A stretch of DNA of 64,000 bases. It comes from Purshia tridentata (lineage: Eukaryota > Streptophyta > Magnoliopsida > Rosales > Rosaceae). Shown in pieces: positions 11,882 to 23,184 of this stretch; position 1 is the stretch's first letter; each line of letters opens with the position of its first letter. The stretch is taken from the NCBI GenBank assembly GCA_003254885.1, contig QANT01007181.1, positions 25,162 through 89,161 on the forward strand. The letters run 5' to 3'. Under the pieces are notes generated by a model. The model did no database searches. It had not been told where the DNA came from and worked only from the letters and a program-made list of their open reading frames with translations. The position numbers and the translations under genes were made by a program.

Positions 11882-14243
11882 CTACTTTCTTCCAACGTAA
11901 GCTCCCAATTTAGACAAATCTGGAATCCAAAATGATAGTTCAGAAGACCCAGTTGCAAACATGAGGCTTCCTGGAGCCCATTTGATGACGGGAGGTTCAC
12001 TTTCACTGCTAATCCAACTTGTGACCTGCATAGGTTACAAACATTAATTGCCAAAGTTAAAGCATAAAGTGCACACACACACACACACACACTGTTTATA
12101 AAAATGGGAACAAAGAATTACGAATGAATGAAAGAAGGAAGAAAATTATTAGTTATCATACTTCCTTCCCGCTCCGAACACTCCAGGCATAGACACTACC
12201 ATCACCGGAACCTGCCAAAAGTTTAGAAACCAAGAAATCACTTGCTTGCCACCCCAGTAATCAGGCGGATGGGTTTAAGGGGATTGCTGGGGGAAACAGG
12301 TGTTTGCAGGGAAGTCTACTAAGAAGATTTATGCATGAAAGTGAAACCAAAGAATTTGCGAAATTATTCATTCAAAGAAGCATGTCATATTGTCATTAAC
12401 AGCAATCAACAAGATGGTGTCCCAGAACTTCCTCACGTGACATAAGAAATCATAAATGACAGTAATTTGTGAACTTTTTATCCACTGAGCATAGGCATAT
12501 ATAGGTTTAAACAAAAAATGAAACAGGAGACATGCATACCTGACATAACAAACATCCCCTCTGGACTAAAAGAAGCCTCTAATGTTGAATTTTTTGACAC
12601 TGGCTTTACATTATATGTGGATAACTAAACAAAAATGACAAGAAAACCATATTATACAGAAAAAATCATGTAAAGGCTATCAATTTAAGAACACCTGAGT
12701 TGATGCAAAGCAAAATTTTTAAATAAAAAATGAGTTTTTTGAGGAAAACAACTTACAAGCGTGCCGCGGAATGAATCAAGTACATGTATATGTCCATCTG
12801 TAGTTGTTAAAAGCATAAGTCTCCCATCATTACTGAACTTTACAACATTTGCATCAGACATATCTCCCCCGACAGAAAAGATATCAAAAGGACCCTAAGA
12901 AGATTTAGATGACCAGGTCAGCCATGCTTAAATCGTTAAATGCTTCAATTGTCAAATGCAGATGAAACAATCTACACAGCTGCCAACCTTCTCTATCCTC
13001 ATATAATCATATGCACTCAAACATAAACAACCAAGTCACTGACCTTTTCATACTTGCGGGCATCAAACATTCTTATGTATCCACCAAAGGCAATTGCAAA
13101 AACTAGCCCTTGATCATCATAAGCTGTGGCAGGCCTTCCTTGTACACGTAAAAGACCCTAGAATAAGAATAAAAATTAGAAATCTTTTAAGAAGTAAATG
13201 TAATATAAGAAAGCACACCCAATACCCATATTCCAAGGCCTCTACCTGGCACTTCTCGGCTCGCTGATCCCAAAGCAGAACAGTTCTATCAAGAGAACCG
13301 GAGATGAAGCAGTCTTTGCGAGAACACAAGCTAAGCGAGACAACCCTATAAAAAAATACAACAAACATTTATCCAATTATACATAAATGCTCAGTACAAA
13401 TAAGTACTTGTTTCAGAAACACATGGCAATCATTTCAGAAACCAAACCTGTCATGGTGGCCTTTGAAATAGCGCAAGTACTTGTTGTCATGCAATGAGAG
13501 AAGCCTCAGGGATTCTGAACGAATCATTTATAAAAAACTGATTCTAAGTAAACCCAACAAGACACAAACAGAAATATGAAACATGGTAGTTGAAGAAAAG
13601 TGTGCATACCATCCCAGCCATTTTTTGAAGAGTATATAACAGTGGTAGGATGGGAAGTAAAGCAAACCAAATCAACCCCATACTTTTTGCTGTTGATGGT
13701 CTTCAAGCACCTGGCATTACAGCAATCGCATCTCTTAGAAATCACAGGAAAGAAAGAGGGTATTGCATTTTGCAAGACATGGGTTTTCGCCTTACGTTGC
13801 AGTGGAGACATCGTATAGGCGTATGGACTCGTCATCACTAGCAGTCACTACATAACTCGAAGCCTTGTGGAAGTCCAAAGAGCTTATTCTACCATTCTGG
13901 GCATGCATAGATCATTATTCAGAATTCAAACACACAAAGCTTGAAGATGGTGGTTTTTAGTAAACGAACTAAAATTCTACCATTCTGGGCATAAATAACT
14001 ATTCAGAATTCGAACATGCAGAGATAGAAGAGGTGGGAGAGAGATAGAAGGTAATTACGTAGTCTCTGAACGCCAAACCCACTTCCATGCTTTGAAGAAT
14101 TTCCTCGGTCAGCTCCAAAGAAACCTTATCTTCTCTTTCGGATCCCCCTTTTGCAGCCAAAATAATAAAAATATTAATCATTAATTTTCAACTAATTGAC
14201 AGCAAATCTATGGCTAAAATATGAATTTTTGCATACCAGCCAT
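11882..14243 (-). CDS. S2L: SWD2/WDR82-like WD40 protein, COMPASS H3K4 methyltransferase subunit
   Basis: Eleven minus-strand exons join in frame: 14243..14237, 14147..14059, 13896..13796, 13710..13610, 13514..13448, 13345..13246, 13157..13044, 12894..12757, 12624..12540, 12211..12162 and 12025..11882. The protein is 331 residues, against about 330 for Arabidopsis S2Lb/APRF1. It begins MAGGSEREDK and ends LGAYVGRK. WD40 signatures include ASDDESIRLYDV, SGSLDRTVLLWDQR, FGGYIRMFDARKYEK and TTTDGHIHVLD, consistent with a seven-bladed propeller. The family (yeast Swd2, human WDR82) recruits Set1/COMPASS to chromatin for H3K4 trimethylation. The plant proteins affect flowering time. The first coding exon supplies only 7 bases (ATGGCTG), so the start is less certain than the rest. 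An ATG slightly upstream of the EELTEE-type segment in the retained intron is the alternative. (CA)n at about 12072..12091 lies in an intron. Confidence 0.92.
12071..12091. repeat. (CA)n microsatellite in last intron of the WD40 gene
   Basis: About ten CA units lie between exon 11 (ends 12025) and exon 10 (12162) of the SWD2-like gene. The tract is intronic and simple. Confidence 0.9.
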
Positions 14244-15608
14244 TTGGGAATCGTTTAATTTGCTTATTGCTCTAATCTCATATCGGGAAGTTGAAAATTT
14301 TCAGTGAACCCCTCCTCCGCTGCCAGCCAGCGTCTTCAACCTCCGGTTTTGTAAGGGAAACAGACACAGGGTCGTTTTTCGTTTTCTTAAACCCCAACTT
14401 TGGAAGAGGCCAAAAAAAAAAACCACCCCAACTTTGGTATTGGGTGGGCTTTGGGCCAGGCCAAATACTCCTAAATCATTGGTCTAACCGACAAGAGCTT
14501 GGGTCATGACTAAAGATACGTTGGGTTGGATCCAGTTGAAGCTAAAGGGGAAGAGGAGGGCCGAAGCCGAGCTCAATAGGTATCGGGTTGGCCTTCGGGT
14601 TCTTCAAGCCCAATTTGGGCTTAAACTTCGATTCATTCACGTGTTTGGAAATGCATGAATGAACATTTNGGATCCAGTTGAAGCTAAAGGAGAAGAGGAG
14701 GGCCGAAGCCGAGCTCAATAGGTATCGGGTTGGCCTTCGGGTTCTTCAAGCCCAATTTGGGCTTAAACTTCGATTCATTCACGTGTTTGGAAATGCATGA
14801 ATGAACATTTTATTACGACATCAACAAAATTTTACAAATTGGAGTCGAAATTCTAAACTCATAATGATAATCCTCTAAAAATAAATTTCGTTTGTGTCCT
14901 AATAAATACCTTTTTTTTTTCGAATTCGGAGAGAAAGGGGTCAAATTTAAGTGTGAAGAACAAATTCTAAGGTTCTTTCAAACTAAATTATTCCAACAAG
15001 TGCTCTTATTTGTATTTCTAAACAGCATATTAATATTGGATTTGAACCAAATTAACACGAGTTTAAGATTCTTAAAATTCAATCATGAAACAATTTCAAA
15101 ATTATTAGAGGTTAACACTCATTTTGTTACAAGCTGCTTATCTGTGAATTAAATACTATTTATAAGGAGTGAGTCCATCTTGACCCATTTAAACTTTGAA
15201 TAGACACCCTCTCTCTCTCTTTCCTCAATTTTTCTCTTTTCAAGTTTATCTAAATAGACGAACATGGAGGCTGGCGGCCTTGTCAGCCTCTCTTTCTGTC
15301 TGACTAGTAGAGGGCTCGATGGAAAGAGAGAATTTCTCTTTTATAATTTCCTTAAAAAGAAAATAAAAATTTATTAAGAAGGTTAAAATGGGAGAAAATA
15401 CTATTAGGACAAATTATGAATCTGAAATTTCCATTAAATGCATATCAATTTACAATATATTTCACTCCTAATTAATAACAACACCAACAAATTCACCCTC
15501 TCGCTTTAAAATATCTAAAGAAAAAAAAAGAGTGGCATAAACGCACTGATCATATGAATAACTATACTCTCACAAAACCAAGATGATTAACAACAAATAA
15601 TTAATATG
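14244..15608. other. Intergenic with assembly-type duplication
   Basis: This holds the promoter and leader of the minus-strand WD40 gene at the left and the 3' flank of the josephin-like gene at the right. Between them is a duplicated 141-bp block around a single N (14528..14810). No other gene is seen. Confidence 0.6.
14528..14810. repeat. 141-bp direct duplication around a single N (probable contig join)
   Basis: Bases 14528..14668 and 14670..14810 are the same length. They start with the same ggatccagttgaagctaaag, end with the same atgaatgaacattt, and differ at one base that I noticed (aaagggg versus aaaggag). A single N at 14669 separates them. This is what results when two overlapping contigs are joined without merging the overlap. 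Confidence 0.9.
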
Positions 15609-16010
15609 TCACATAACTAGTATGACCACCTCATGGTCCGCCGTGGCATCAACGGAACTACTAGCACTAGCGGAGGAGCCCCGGTTGTGGTCGTGGTCGT
15701 CCGGCGACGCCTTTTTCTTGATGAACTCGATGCAGTCAGCGACGGCCTCGCTGTGGTGAGAGTCATTTGGGCAGTAATATCGCTGCACATGATCTTTAGA
15801 AGCGGCATGGTTATTTGTGGTCTTATTGGAAACAGCAGACAACATGATCAAGCGCAGAACAGCCTCGCGAAAACGCTCGAGCAGTGTCATGGGCGACAGA
15901 GCGGCTTTGGTTTTGTTGGTGCAGGAGTTGTTGCCAATTCTCAGCCTGGGGATGCATAAGTACTGGCTTTTCATGATTTTCTTGCTTGGGCTTCCTCTGG
16001 CTTTCTGCAT
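15609..16010 (-). CDS. Small plant-specific 'josephin-like' protein
   Basis: A single-exon frame of 133 residues begins MQKARGSPSKK. The N-terminal third is basic. The centre (SPMTLLERFREAVLRLIMLSA) is a hydrophobic helix, and YYCPNDSHHSEAVADCIEFI follows. The C terminus is Ser/Asp/His-rich. I recognise this layout from plant proteins annotated 'josephin-like', which lack an obvious Josephin protease domain. The function is unknown. A TATA-like motif (tttata on the plus strand, 16071..16076) sits about 60 bases upstream of the start, and a CT-rich leader lies between, which supports a real gene. No membrane segment long enough to be convincing was seen. Confidence 0.75.
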   Translation of the reverse strand: MQKARGSPSKKIMKSQYLCIPRLRIGNNSCTNKTKAALSPMTLLERFREAVLRLIMLSAVSNKTTNNHAASKDHVQRYYCPNDSHHSEAVADCIEFIKKKASPDDHDHNRGSSASASSSVDATADHEVVILVM

Positions 16011-16070
16011 CTTATAATTATGAGACTATGAGTGAGAGAGAGAAAGAGGAAGAGGGTGTGGGTTGAGTAT

Positions 16071-16076
16071 TTTATA
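16071..16076 (-). promoter_or_regulatory. TATA box of the josephin-like gene
   Basis: TATAAA on the minus strand, 61 bases upstream of the ATG at 16010. A GA-rich (CT-rich on the coding strand) leader follows. Spacing is normal for a plant promoter with a short 5' UTR. Confidence 0.55.
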
Positions 16077-17066
16077 TGGGAATCTATTTGCATGGGACAA
16101 TTAGTACTCCATTAATTCAATACCAGTGTCTGTGTCTGCTTTTTGGTTGGTTTGATTTTAGTTATGGGAGAGTGAGAGTATATGGCTGGCTACACCATGT
16201 GGCTAGCTAGTGTGCAATTAAATACTGTCTGCAATTTAACTACCCAATTCCAACACACAATTTAATCAGTCCCAAATAAACTATATATGATGTGTAAAGT
16301 TTTCATTACAAAATGTCTTGGTGCCATTAGTACAAATATATAGGAAAATTATTGAGTCATTATTTTCATCAAACATCTTGTTTTTTCTTAAAAATAAAAA
16401 ATAATCAAGACCACTAATTGGCTCAAATTGTAATTACAAGCCGCTGGCTGATGATCAGGTAGCTAACTGATGAAGTATAGTAGACTTCATAGCCATGCAT
16501 GCATCATGCATGTTACTGTTATGATCAAAATTTTGTCTTTATCACTGGTACGCTTCACATGGCTGCATGTGCATGGTTGTATAATTTTAACCGATTAAAC
16601 TAACAATTTATGGTGTCAACCACACACACCTCTATTCTATAAAGACTATTCAATTCCGCCGACTTACCGGCCCAGGAAAAAAGAAGGAACACCCTATTGT
16701 TTAATTGTCTTATCAAAACGACCCCAATTGTATTTCTTCCACAAATTTCTGGGCACAGAGGATAAACAAATAAACAATGAGGTATGTGAGGGATGGAGCA
16801 AATTAACTTATGCCACGTGGGGTCAAATCTCTCTGCCATTCCACCATGCTTGTAATTGGATTTGCTGTCGGTCTGTTTGTTTAAGCTATAGCTTTGTACC
16901 CTTGTATTGAGGAAGTTTCTGCGTTGACTATAGGGACCAACATGAATTAATGTCACTAGCTTGTGACTTGTGAGCTACTGATTTGTTTGATGATCATAAC
17001 CATATACATATCCACTTGCCACTAAAAGATGAAAGGATCGAAATGATAGCAAAGAGTACAAGTACT
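16077..17066. other. Intergenic, left flank of the LINE
   Basis: No gene is supported. It is AT-rich upstream sequence of the minus-strand josephin-like gene. The last 104 bases (16963..17066) recur right of the LINE at 23081..23184. Confidence 0.6.
16963..17066. repeat. 104-bp flank, left copy
   Basis: Starts gtgacttgtgagctactgat and ends gagtacaagtact. It matches 23081..23184 over its full length, and the right copy begins immediately after a single N at 23080. The left copy continues into the LINE, the right copy into ordinary intergenic DNA. Confidence 0.95.
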
Positions 17067-17216
17067 AATGCTTGGCATATAACCAAAAGCATAGTACGCG
17101 CCTCACGCGCGGCGATTTGTTTCTCTGCCTCTCTTCTTCTTCAGTTTTTTTTTTCCTGGGGTTTTGGGGTGGCTAAGCTAGGGGAGGGCCTGATCTCTAC
17201 GGCTCTCCGACCAGGT

Positions 17217-18967
17217 ATGGGTGGCGGGGAGCCGGGGTGTCACTCGGTAGGCTTAGGGGTGCCTGATTTTGCTAATCCCCGATCTGGAAAGAGGGGGCGC
17301 TCGATGGAGGATCCAGATTTTGGGGTGTATGTGAGTCTGCCAGCTCCGATTGTGGGTGAGAAGGATAATGGTAGCTTTAAGGATAGATTGATGCAATCGG
17401 TGGCTCCAGTTGTGGGTATTGGGTCTGGAGTTCCTTTGGACTCTGATCTTGATGATTCCGATTGTATTGTGTCTAGAGGTTTGAAGGGGCCTTGTGTTCA
17501 GTTTTCAGATAAGGCAATGGACCTCATGTGCCGTCCTTGGAAGCAAGCTTTGATCATCAAGCTTCTTGGGAAATCCCATACTTATAATTTCCTAATTGCT
17601 CGTCTGCGACAGAAGTGGGAATTGAAGGGTGAGTTACAGTTGATTGATATTGAGAATGGGTATTTCATTGCTCGATTCAAACTTGAAGAGGATCGCCAAT
17701 TTGTGCTCACTGGTGGTCCATGGATTGTGGCTGGAAACTACTTGACTATTCAAGAATGGAGGCCTGGATTTGACCCGCTCACTCATTCAGTTACCCATAT
17801 GGCGGTGTGGATTCGCGTTTCTGGGGCGCAAATGGAATTTTTCAACACCTGGGCCATGAAGAAGGTGGTAATGCCTTGGGGAAGCTTATGAAGATTGACA
17901 TTCTCACCAATTCGTGTTCCAGAGGTAAGTTTGCTCGGATTTGTGTGGAATTGGACCTTACCAAACCTTTGGAAGCTTTCATTGCTATTAATGGTATTTG
18001 GTATAACCTTGAATATGAGGGCATGCCTCAAATTTGCTTTCACTGTGGGAGGTATGGTCATAAACAAGAGAGTTGTGCTTGGAAGAAGCAGGGTGATGAT
18101 GCTAATATGGAGGCAGGGGAGGATGCTGCCAATGCTGCCCCTCACAATGAGACTATGGCTCGTGTTGATCCGGACGTGGCGCTGAAGGATGTTGATGACA
18201 CTGTGGCTGTCCATGGGGCTTGGATGCAACCCAAAGTCAGGGCTCGTAATAAGAATTTTGTTGATAAATCCACGGAAAAACGTGGTACCAAATCTCTTGA
18301 TAGGCTGGGCGCTAAACCCCTGGGTAAACATGTTGCCAAACCTGCTGGTAACAATGCTCGTGGTGGAACTAACAATCCTGCCATGGGTTCTAGGTTCTCT
18401 GCCTTGCGTTCCATGAATGAAGCAGACCAGGTTCCTATGAACACTGGTGGGGCATCCAGCTCTGGGACTAACAATGATGGAGCAAACTTGCCAAAAAAAA
18501 TTTGGACTCCTAAGAGCAACTTGGCCTGCGCTCCAGATAGACATGCTTTATCTGATATCTCCAATAAGGATAAGAGAAGTGATAAAGCTATTTTACATCA
18601 GCCTCCTTCTTCTACGCGCGGGAATAAGGATTTATATTCTGAGGCTGAGGTTCAGAAATTAAAGAAAACCCTGAATGCTGCTTTCTCAGGATTCCTGGGG
18701 CATGGTTCTCGGGCTTTTTACCCTGTGGTCCTTGCTGAAGTCCACTCTGGTCCCAATTATGATCAATCTTCCATTCTTCTTGGTCGTCAACCTTCGGACG
18801 TTGTTTTTAAAGGTGGTACTAAGGAGGCCCAGATGGTTGATCACATCGATCCTATGCTATCTTATGTGCCTGAGACACAAATAAATGACCAGTGTGCTGG
18901 TGAAGATAATGCTCTGATGAATGTTGACCCCTCTCCCATGGGGGAGGTTGGTCATCCTGTTGCTTGA
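17217..18967 (+). pseudogene. LINE ORF1 (DUF4283 plus CCHC zinc knuckle), frameshifted
   Basis: The first segment runs from about 17217 and includes a DUF4283-like stretch (KQALIIKLLGKSHTYNFL through FVLTGGPWIVAGNYL). The frame closes at 17891. The second segment, one frame over, carries ICVELDLTKPLEAFI and the knuckle CFHCGRYGHKQESC (about 18035..18076), and ends with TGA at 18965..18967. The break is near 17864..17869, where one G appears to be missing from a run of G. Plant L1 ORF1 proteins bind the element RNA. The Lys/Asn/Gly-rich C-terminal half is unstructured. The start is uncertain; 17304 is an alternative. Confidence 0.85.
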
Positions 18968-19008
18968 GGTTTTTCCTCTGTGCCTTTCCCTCCTTCCTAT
19001 GTGTTGTT

Positions 19009-22000
19009 ATGAATATCCTGATCTTGAATGTCAGAGGGGCTGGAAGGCCTATTTTCAAAAGCTCTCTTAGGGAGCTGATTTCTAATCATAGAATTGAAAT
19101 GGTGGCTGTGCTCGAGCCTAGGATTAGTGGGAGTAGAGCTGCTACTGTTATAGCAGGCCTTGGCTTCCCTAATTCTAAAGTTGTTGAGGCTCATGGCTTC
19201 TCAGGTGGCATTTGGTTACTTTGGTCTCATAATGTTCTGGATGTTGATGTGGTAACAAGTATGGATCAATGTCTCATTGTCGCTCTCTCGGGTCCGGGTG
19301 GTTCTAAATGGCCCTTCTCTGCTGTGTATGCTAGTCCGTGCAGTAGAAAGAGGGATTTCTTGTGGCATCACCTTCACACCATTGCTGCCAATCATTGCCT
19401 TCCTTGGTTAGTGGCTGGTGATTTTAATGAGCTTATCTGCACCAGTGAGAAGAAGGGGGGTTCCCCTACTTTCCGTTCTGGAGGTTTTAGAAACTGGTTC
19501 TACCATTGGCATTGCCATGACTTGGGATATATCGGCCCTCATTTCACTTGGAAAGGCAGAGATAACTTGGGGCGCTTAGTTTGGGAAAGATTGGATAGGG
19601 CTGTTTGTAATGACAACTGGAGACATCTTTTTCCTGAGGCTTTCGTCAAACACCTCCCCAAAACCTCCTCTGACCATTGTCCAATTCTCTTATGCTTGGA
19701 TAGTGCACAAATCCCTGTTCCTTCTAAGAAACCCTTTCGTTTTGAAAGCATGTGGATGCTCCATGATAACTTTAGTAAGTTTATTCATGAGGTCTGGCCT
19801 ACCTCTCCTCAGGATGTGCTTGCTAAAACTGCTACGGTCTCTCAGGATTTGGTCCATTGGAATAAAGAGGTCTTTGGGCACATTTTCCATAGGAAAAAAA
19901 GGGTTTTAGCTCGGCTTGGAGGCGTCCAGAGAGCCTTATGTTTGGATGCTTCTCCTTTCCTCCTTAACCTTGAGAGTATTCTTCAAAATGAGTATAATAC
20001 CATCCTTGATCAGGAGGCTCTCTTTTGGAAGCAAAAGTCTCGGGTCAAATGGTTAATGGATGGGGACCGAAATACTCATTTCTTCCACCTTTCCACCATT
20101 GTTAGAAGGAGAAGGAATCGTATTGAAGGTCTTATTAATGAAGCTGGTGTGTGGATTAGTGATAAAACTGGTATTCAAAACATTGCAGTGGCTCACTTCC
20201 AGAACCTGTTTAAGCTTGAGTACACAGATACAGCGCCAGTTAGCCTTCCTCCTCTATTTCCTTCTATTTCTTTGCTGGAGCTTGAGGGGCTTAATGCTCA
20301 GGTCACTGAGGATGAGGTTAAAAATAGTCTGTTTTCTATTGGGGCCCTGAAGGCTCCTGGTCCAGATGGCTTCCCAGCTGGCTTTTACCAAAAATATTGG
20401 AATCTCTGTGGAGCTGACATCATTAAATTGGTTTTTGAGTGTTTTTCCACTGGAACTCTCCCCCGGGGTCTTGGTAACACTCTGATTACCCTGGTTCCTA
20501 AAATTTCTGGTCCCCAGTTGATCTCTCAATTTAGGCCCATCAGTTTATGTAGCACTTTGTATAAAGTGGTCACTAAGGTGATTGTTAGCCGGCTCCGTCC
20601 TCTGATGCAACAGTGGATCAGCCCCAACCAAGTCAGTTTTATCCCGGGGAGGCATATCACTGATAATATAATTATCGCTCAAGAAGTTCTTCATTCTTTT
20701 CGGCGCTGTAAGGCCAAAAGAGGTCTGATGGCTTGGAAAATTGATCTTGCCAAAGCCTATGACAAACTAAGGTGGGATTTTATTAGACAGGTGCTGATTG
20801 AGGTTGGTATTTCTGGGTGTTTCTTGGAGCTGATCATGGCTTGTGTCTCCAATGTTAACTACCAGATTATTGTGAATGGTGAGTCGACTCCCAATTTCCA
20901 GCCAGAGAGAGGTGTTAGACAAGGGGACCCTCTCTCCCCTTATTTGTTTGTGCTTTGTGTTGAGAAGTTAGGTCATTTAATTACGAATTCTGTCAATGAG
21001 GGTGCGTGGCGTCCTGTTAAGGTTTGTCGAGCTGGGCCGGCTATTTCCCACTTATTCTTTGCGGATGATATTATGGTTTTTTGTGAAGCGTCAATGAGGC
21101 AAGCTGCTATTGTAAAGGGTTGTTTGGATCAGTTTTGTGAGGCCTCTGGCCAGCAGATAAGCTATGAGAAATCCAATGTTTATTGCTCCCCTAACACCCA
21201 TAGAGGTCTTGCTAAAAACATTAGCTCTCTTTGTGGTAGCCCCCTAACTTAGAATCTTGGTAGATACCTTGGTGTTCCCTTGCTTCACTCAAGGATCACC
21301 AAATATACGTATAAAGACATTGTTGAAAAGGTTCAATCTCGCCTGGCTGGTTGGAAGGTAAACTCTCTCTCACTCGCTGGTAGAGCTCTCCTTATTCAAT
21401 CAGTCACCACTGCCATCCCTGTTTATGCCATGCAAACTGCTAAACTCCCTGTGTCTGTTTGCGATAAAATTGACTCTCTAAATAAGAACTTTCTTTGGGG
21501 TTCCACTGAGTCTAAGAAGAAAGTGCACTTAGTTAGGTGGAGTCAAGCTTGTCTCCCTAAGGTTAAAGGTGGTTTGGGTCTTAGGGATATGAGAGTTATG
21601 AATCTTGCTCTGCTCGCCAAGCTCGGTTGGCGCCTCCTTCAGAACTCTGATGGTCTGTGGGTTGAGACTTTCATAAACAAATACCTTGAGGGGTATTACT
21701 CTACTGTTCTTGAGGATCGTTATTGTGTTGCGTCCTCTAGTACTTGGAAGGGTGTTCAGGCTGGTATTCCTCTTCTGAAACAAGGTCTTGTCTATAGAGT
21801 TGGTCAGGGGCAGACGGCGTTCTTCTGGTTCGATAATTGGTCTGGCCAAGGTAGCCTTATTGACCTTGTCATTAGCCCCCCCTCTGATGATCTGCTTGAC
21901 TTGACGGTGGCTGATCTTTGTGTGAATAATATTTGGAATATCCCTCTTCTCCGTCAGTTTCTCCCTGAGGATTTGGTCCAAATTATTAATGTTATCCCTG

Positions 22001-23079
22001 TGAACCTTGGTGGCGGTATCTTTGACAAGTGGATTTGGAATTGTTCCCCTTCAGGTCTTTTCTCATTGAGTACTGCTTACAAGCTTGCTTGGAGGGATGT
22101 TGTCGCTGATGACTGGCCTTGGGCCTTTGTATGGAAGTTACGTGTTCCCCCTAAAATTAAGACTTTTATTTGGCTTCTGTGTCTAAAGAAAATTTTGGTG
22201 AATGAGCAAAGATGCAGAAGGGGCATGGCTACTAATTCTGACTGCCATCATTGTGGTACTACCATTGAATCGTGTGCTCATCTGGTTAGACACTGCAAGA
22301 GGTCTTGGCTTGTGTGGGAAAGCTTATCCATGCCCCACCATCTTCTCCATGATACCACTTCTGTTTTTGATGAGTGGCTGCGATTGAATCTCTCTACTAA
22401 GGATCTTATCCTGGATGGGCTTCCTTGGCATATTATTTTTTGCTTTGGTTGTTGGTATATTTGGAACTAGCGTAATAAAGACCTTTTTGACCCTGATTTT
22501 ACCTTCCCTGCTATTCCTCAAGTTCCTATTTTCTCTTTGGTTAAGGAGTGGCTCTCTGCTCAGTTGCTTGTCAAGTCCTTGAAAGCTAAAACTGCTATCC
22601 CTTTATCTTGGCTTCCCCCAAATGAGCTGTGGGTTAAACTAAACGTTGATGGTAGTAGGATTGAGCCTCATGGTCACATTAGTGCTGGTGGCCTCCTTAG
22701 AAATTCTAATGGTCAGTGGCTTTCTGGTTTTGCTGGGAATCTTGGAAGGGGGGAAGTTCTCACTGCAGAACTCTGGGGGCTCTATCATGGCCTATGTTTA
22801 GCTTGGGACAATGGGTGTCGGCTGGTGCTTGTGGAAATGGATTCTAGTTGTGCTGTTAACCTTGTTCTTCAAGGCCCTTCTAGCCACCACCCACTGGCTA
22901 CTTTAGTGGAGGCTTGTCAGAATTTTTTGAAGAAGGATTGGGTCTGCAAGCTCTCTCATATCTATAGGGAGAGGAACTGCTCTGCTGATGTGCTGGCTCA
23001 GTTGGGCCATAGTCTTGATCTTGGCGTTGTGGTGTTTTCCCAGCCTCCTTCGGAGTGTGCTTCTTGCCTCTTTGAAGAT
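19009..23079 (+). pseudogene. LINE ORF2 (endonuclease, reverse transcriptase, RNase H), two in-frame stops
   Basis: It starts with ATG at 19009 (MNILILNVRGAGRP), 41 bases after ORF1 ends. The endonuclease covers about 19009..19700 (including WLVAGDFNEL). The reverse transcriptase covers about 20340..21150, with RPISLCSTLYK, KIDLAKAYD, RQGDPLSPYLFVL and the catalytic FFADDI (Asp pair 21064..21069). The zinc-binding zf-RVT region is near 22080..22330 (CHHCGTTIESCAHLVRHC). RNase H is at about 22640..23010 (NVDGSR, AELWGL, EMDSS). TAG stops interrupt the frame at 21250..21252 and 22468..22470. Otherwise one frame is open to the N at 23080, so the decay is recent. Confidence 0.93.
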
Positions 23080-23080
23080 N

Positions 23081-23184
23081 GTGACTTGTGAGCTACTGAT
23101 TTGTTTGATGATCATAACCATATACATATCCACTTGCCACTAAAAGATGAAAGGATCGAAATGATAGCAAAGAGTACAAGTACT
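23081..23184. repeat. 104-bp flank, right copy
   Basis: Same 104 bases as 16963..17066, starting right after the N at 23080. It is far longer than a LINE target-site duplication, so an assembly join is the likely cause. Confidence 0.95.

Larger units (their letters stand above)
17067..23079 (+). mobile_element. L1-type LINE (non-LTR retrotransposon), decayed, 3' end missing
   Basis: The element carries an ORF1 with a DUF4283-like region and a CCHC zinc knuckle, then a long ORF2 with apurinic-type endonuclease, reverse transcriptase, zf-RVT and RNase H regions. That is the standard plant L1 layout. It lacks LTRs and gag-pol aspartic protease. ORF1 is broken by a frameshift and ORF2 by two TAG codons, so this copy cannot make its proteins. 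The 3' UTR and poly(A) tail are absent because the sequence stops at a single N (23080). The exact 5' end is uncertain (about 17067..17120). It sits between the josephin-like and WEB genes. Confidence 0.93.

Noticed and set aside
16963-23184. 104-bp duplication read as a LINE target-site duplication
   Set aside because: Much too long for LINE integration, and the right copy begins exactly at an N.
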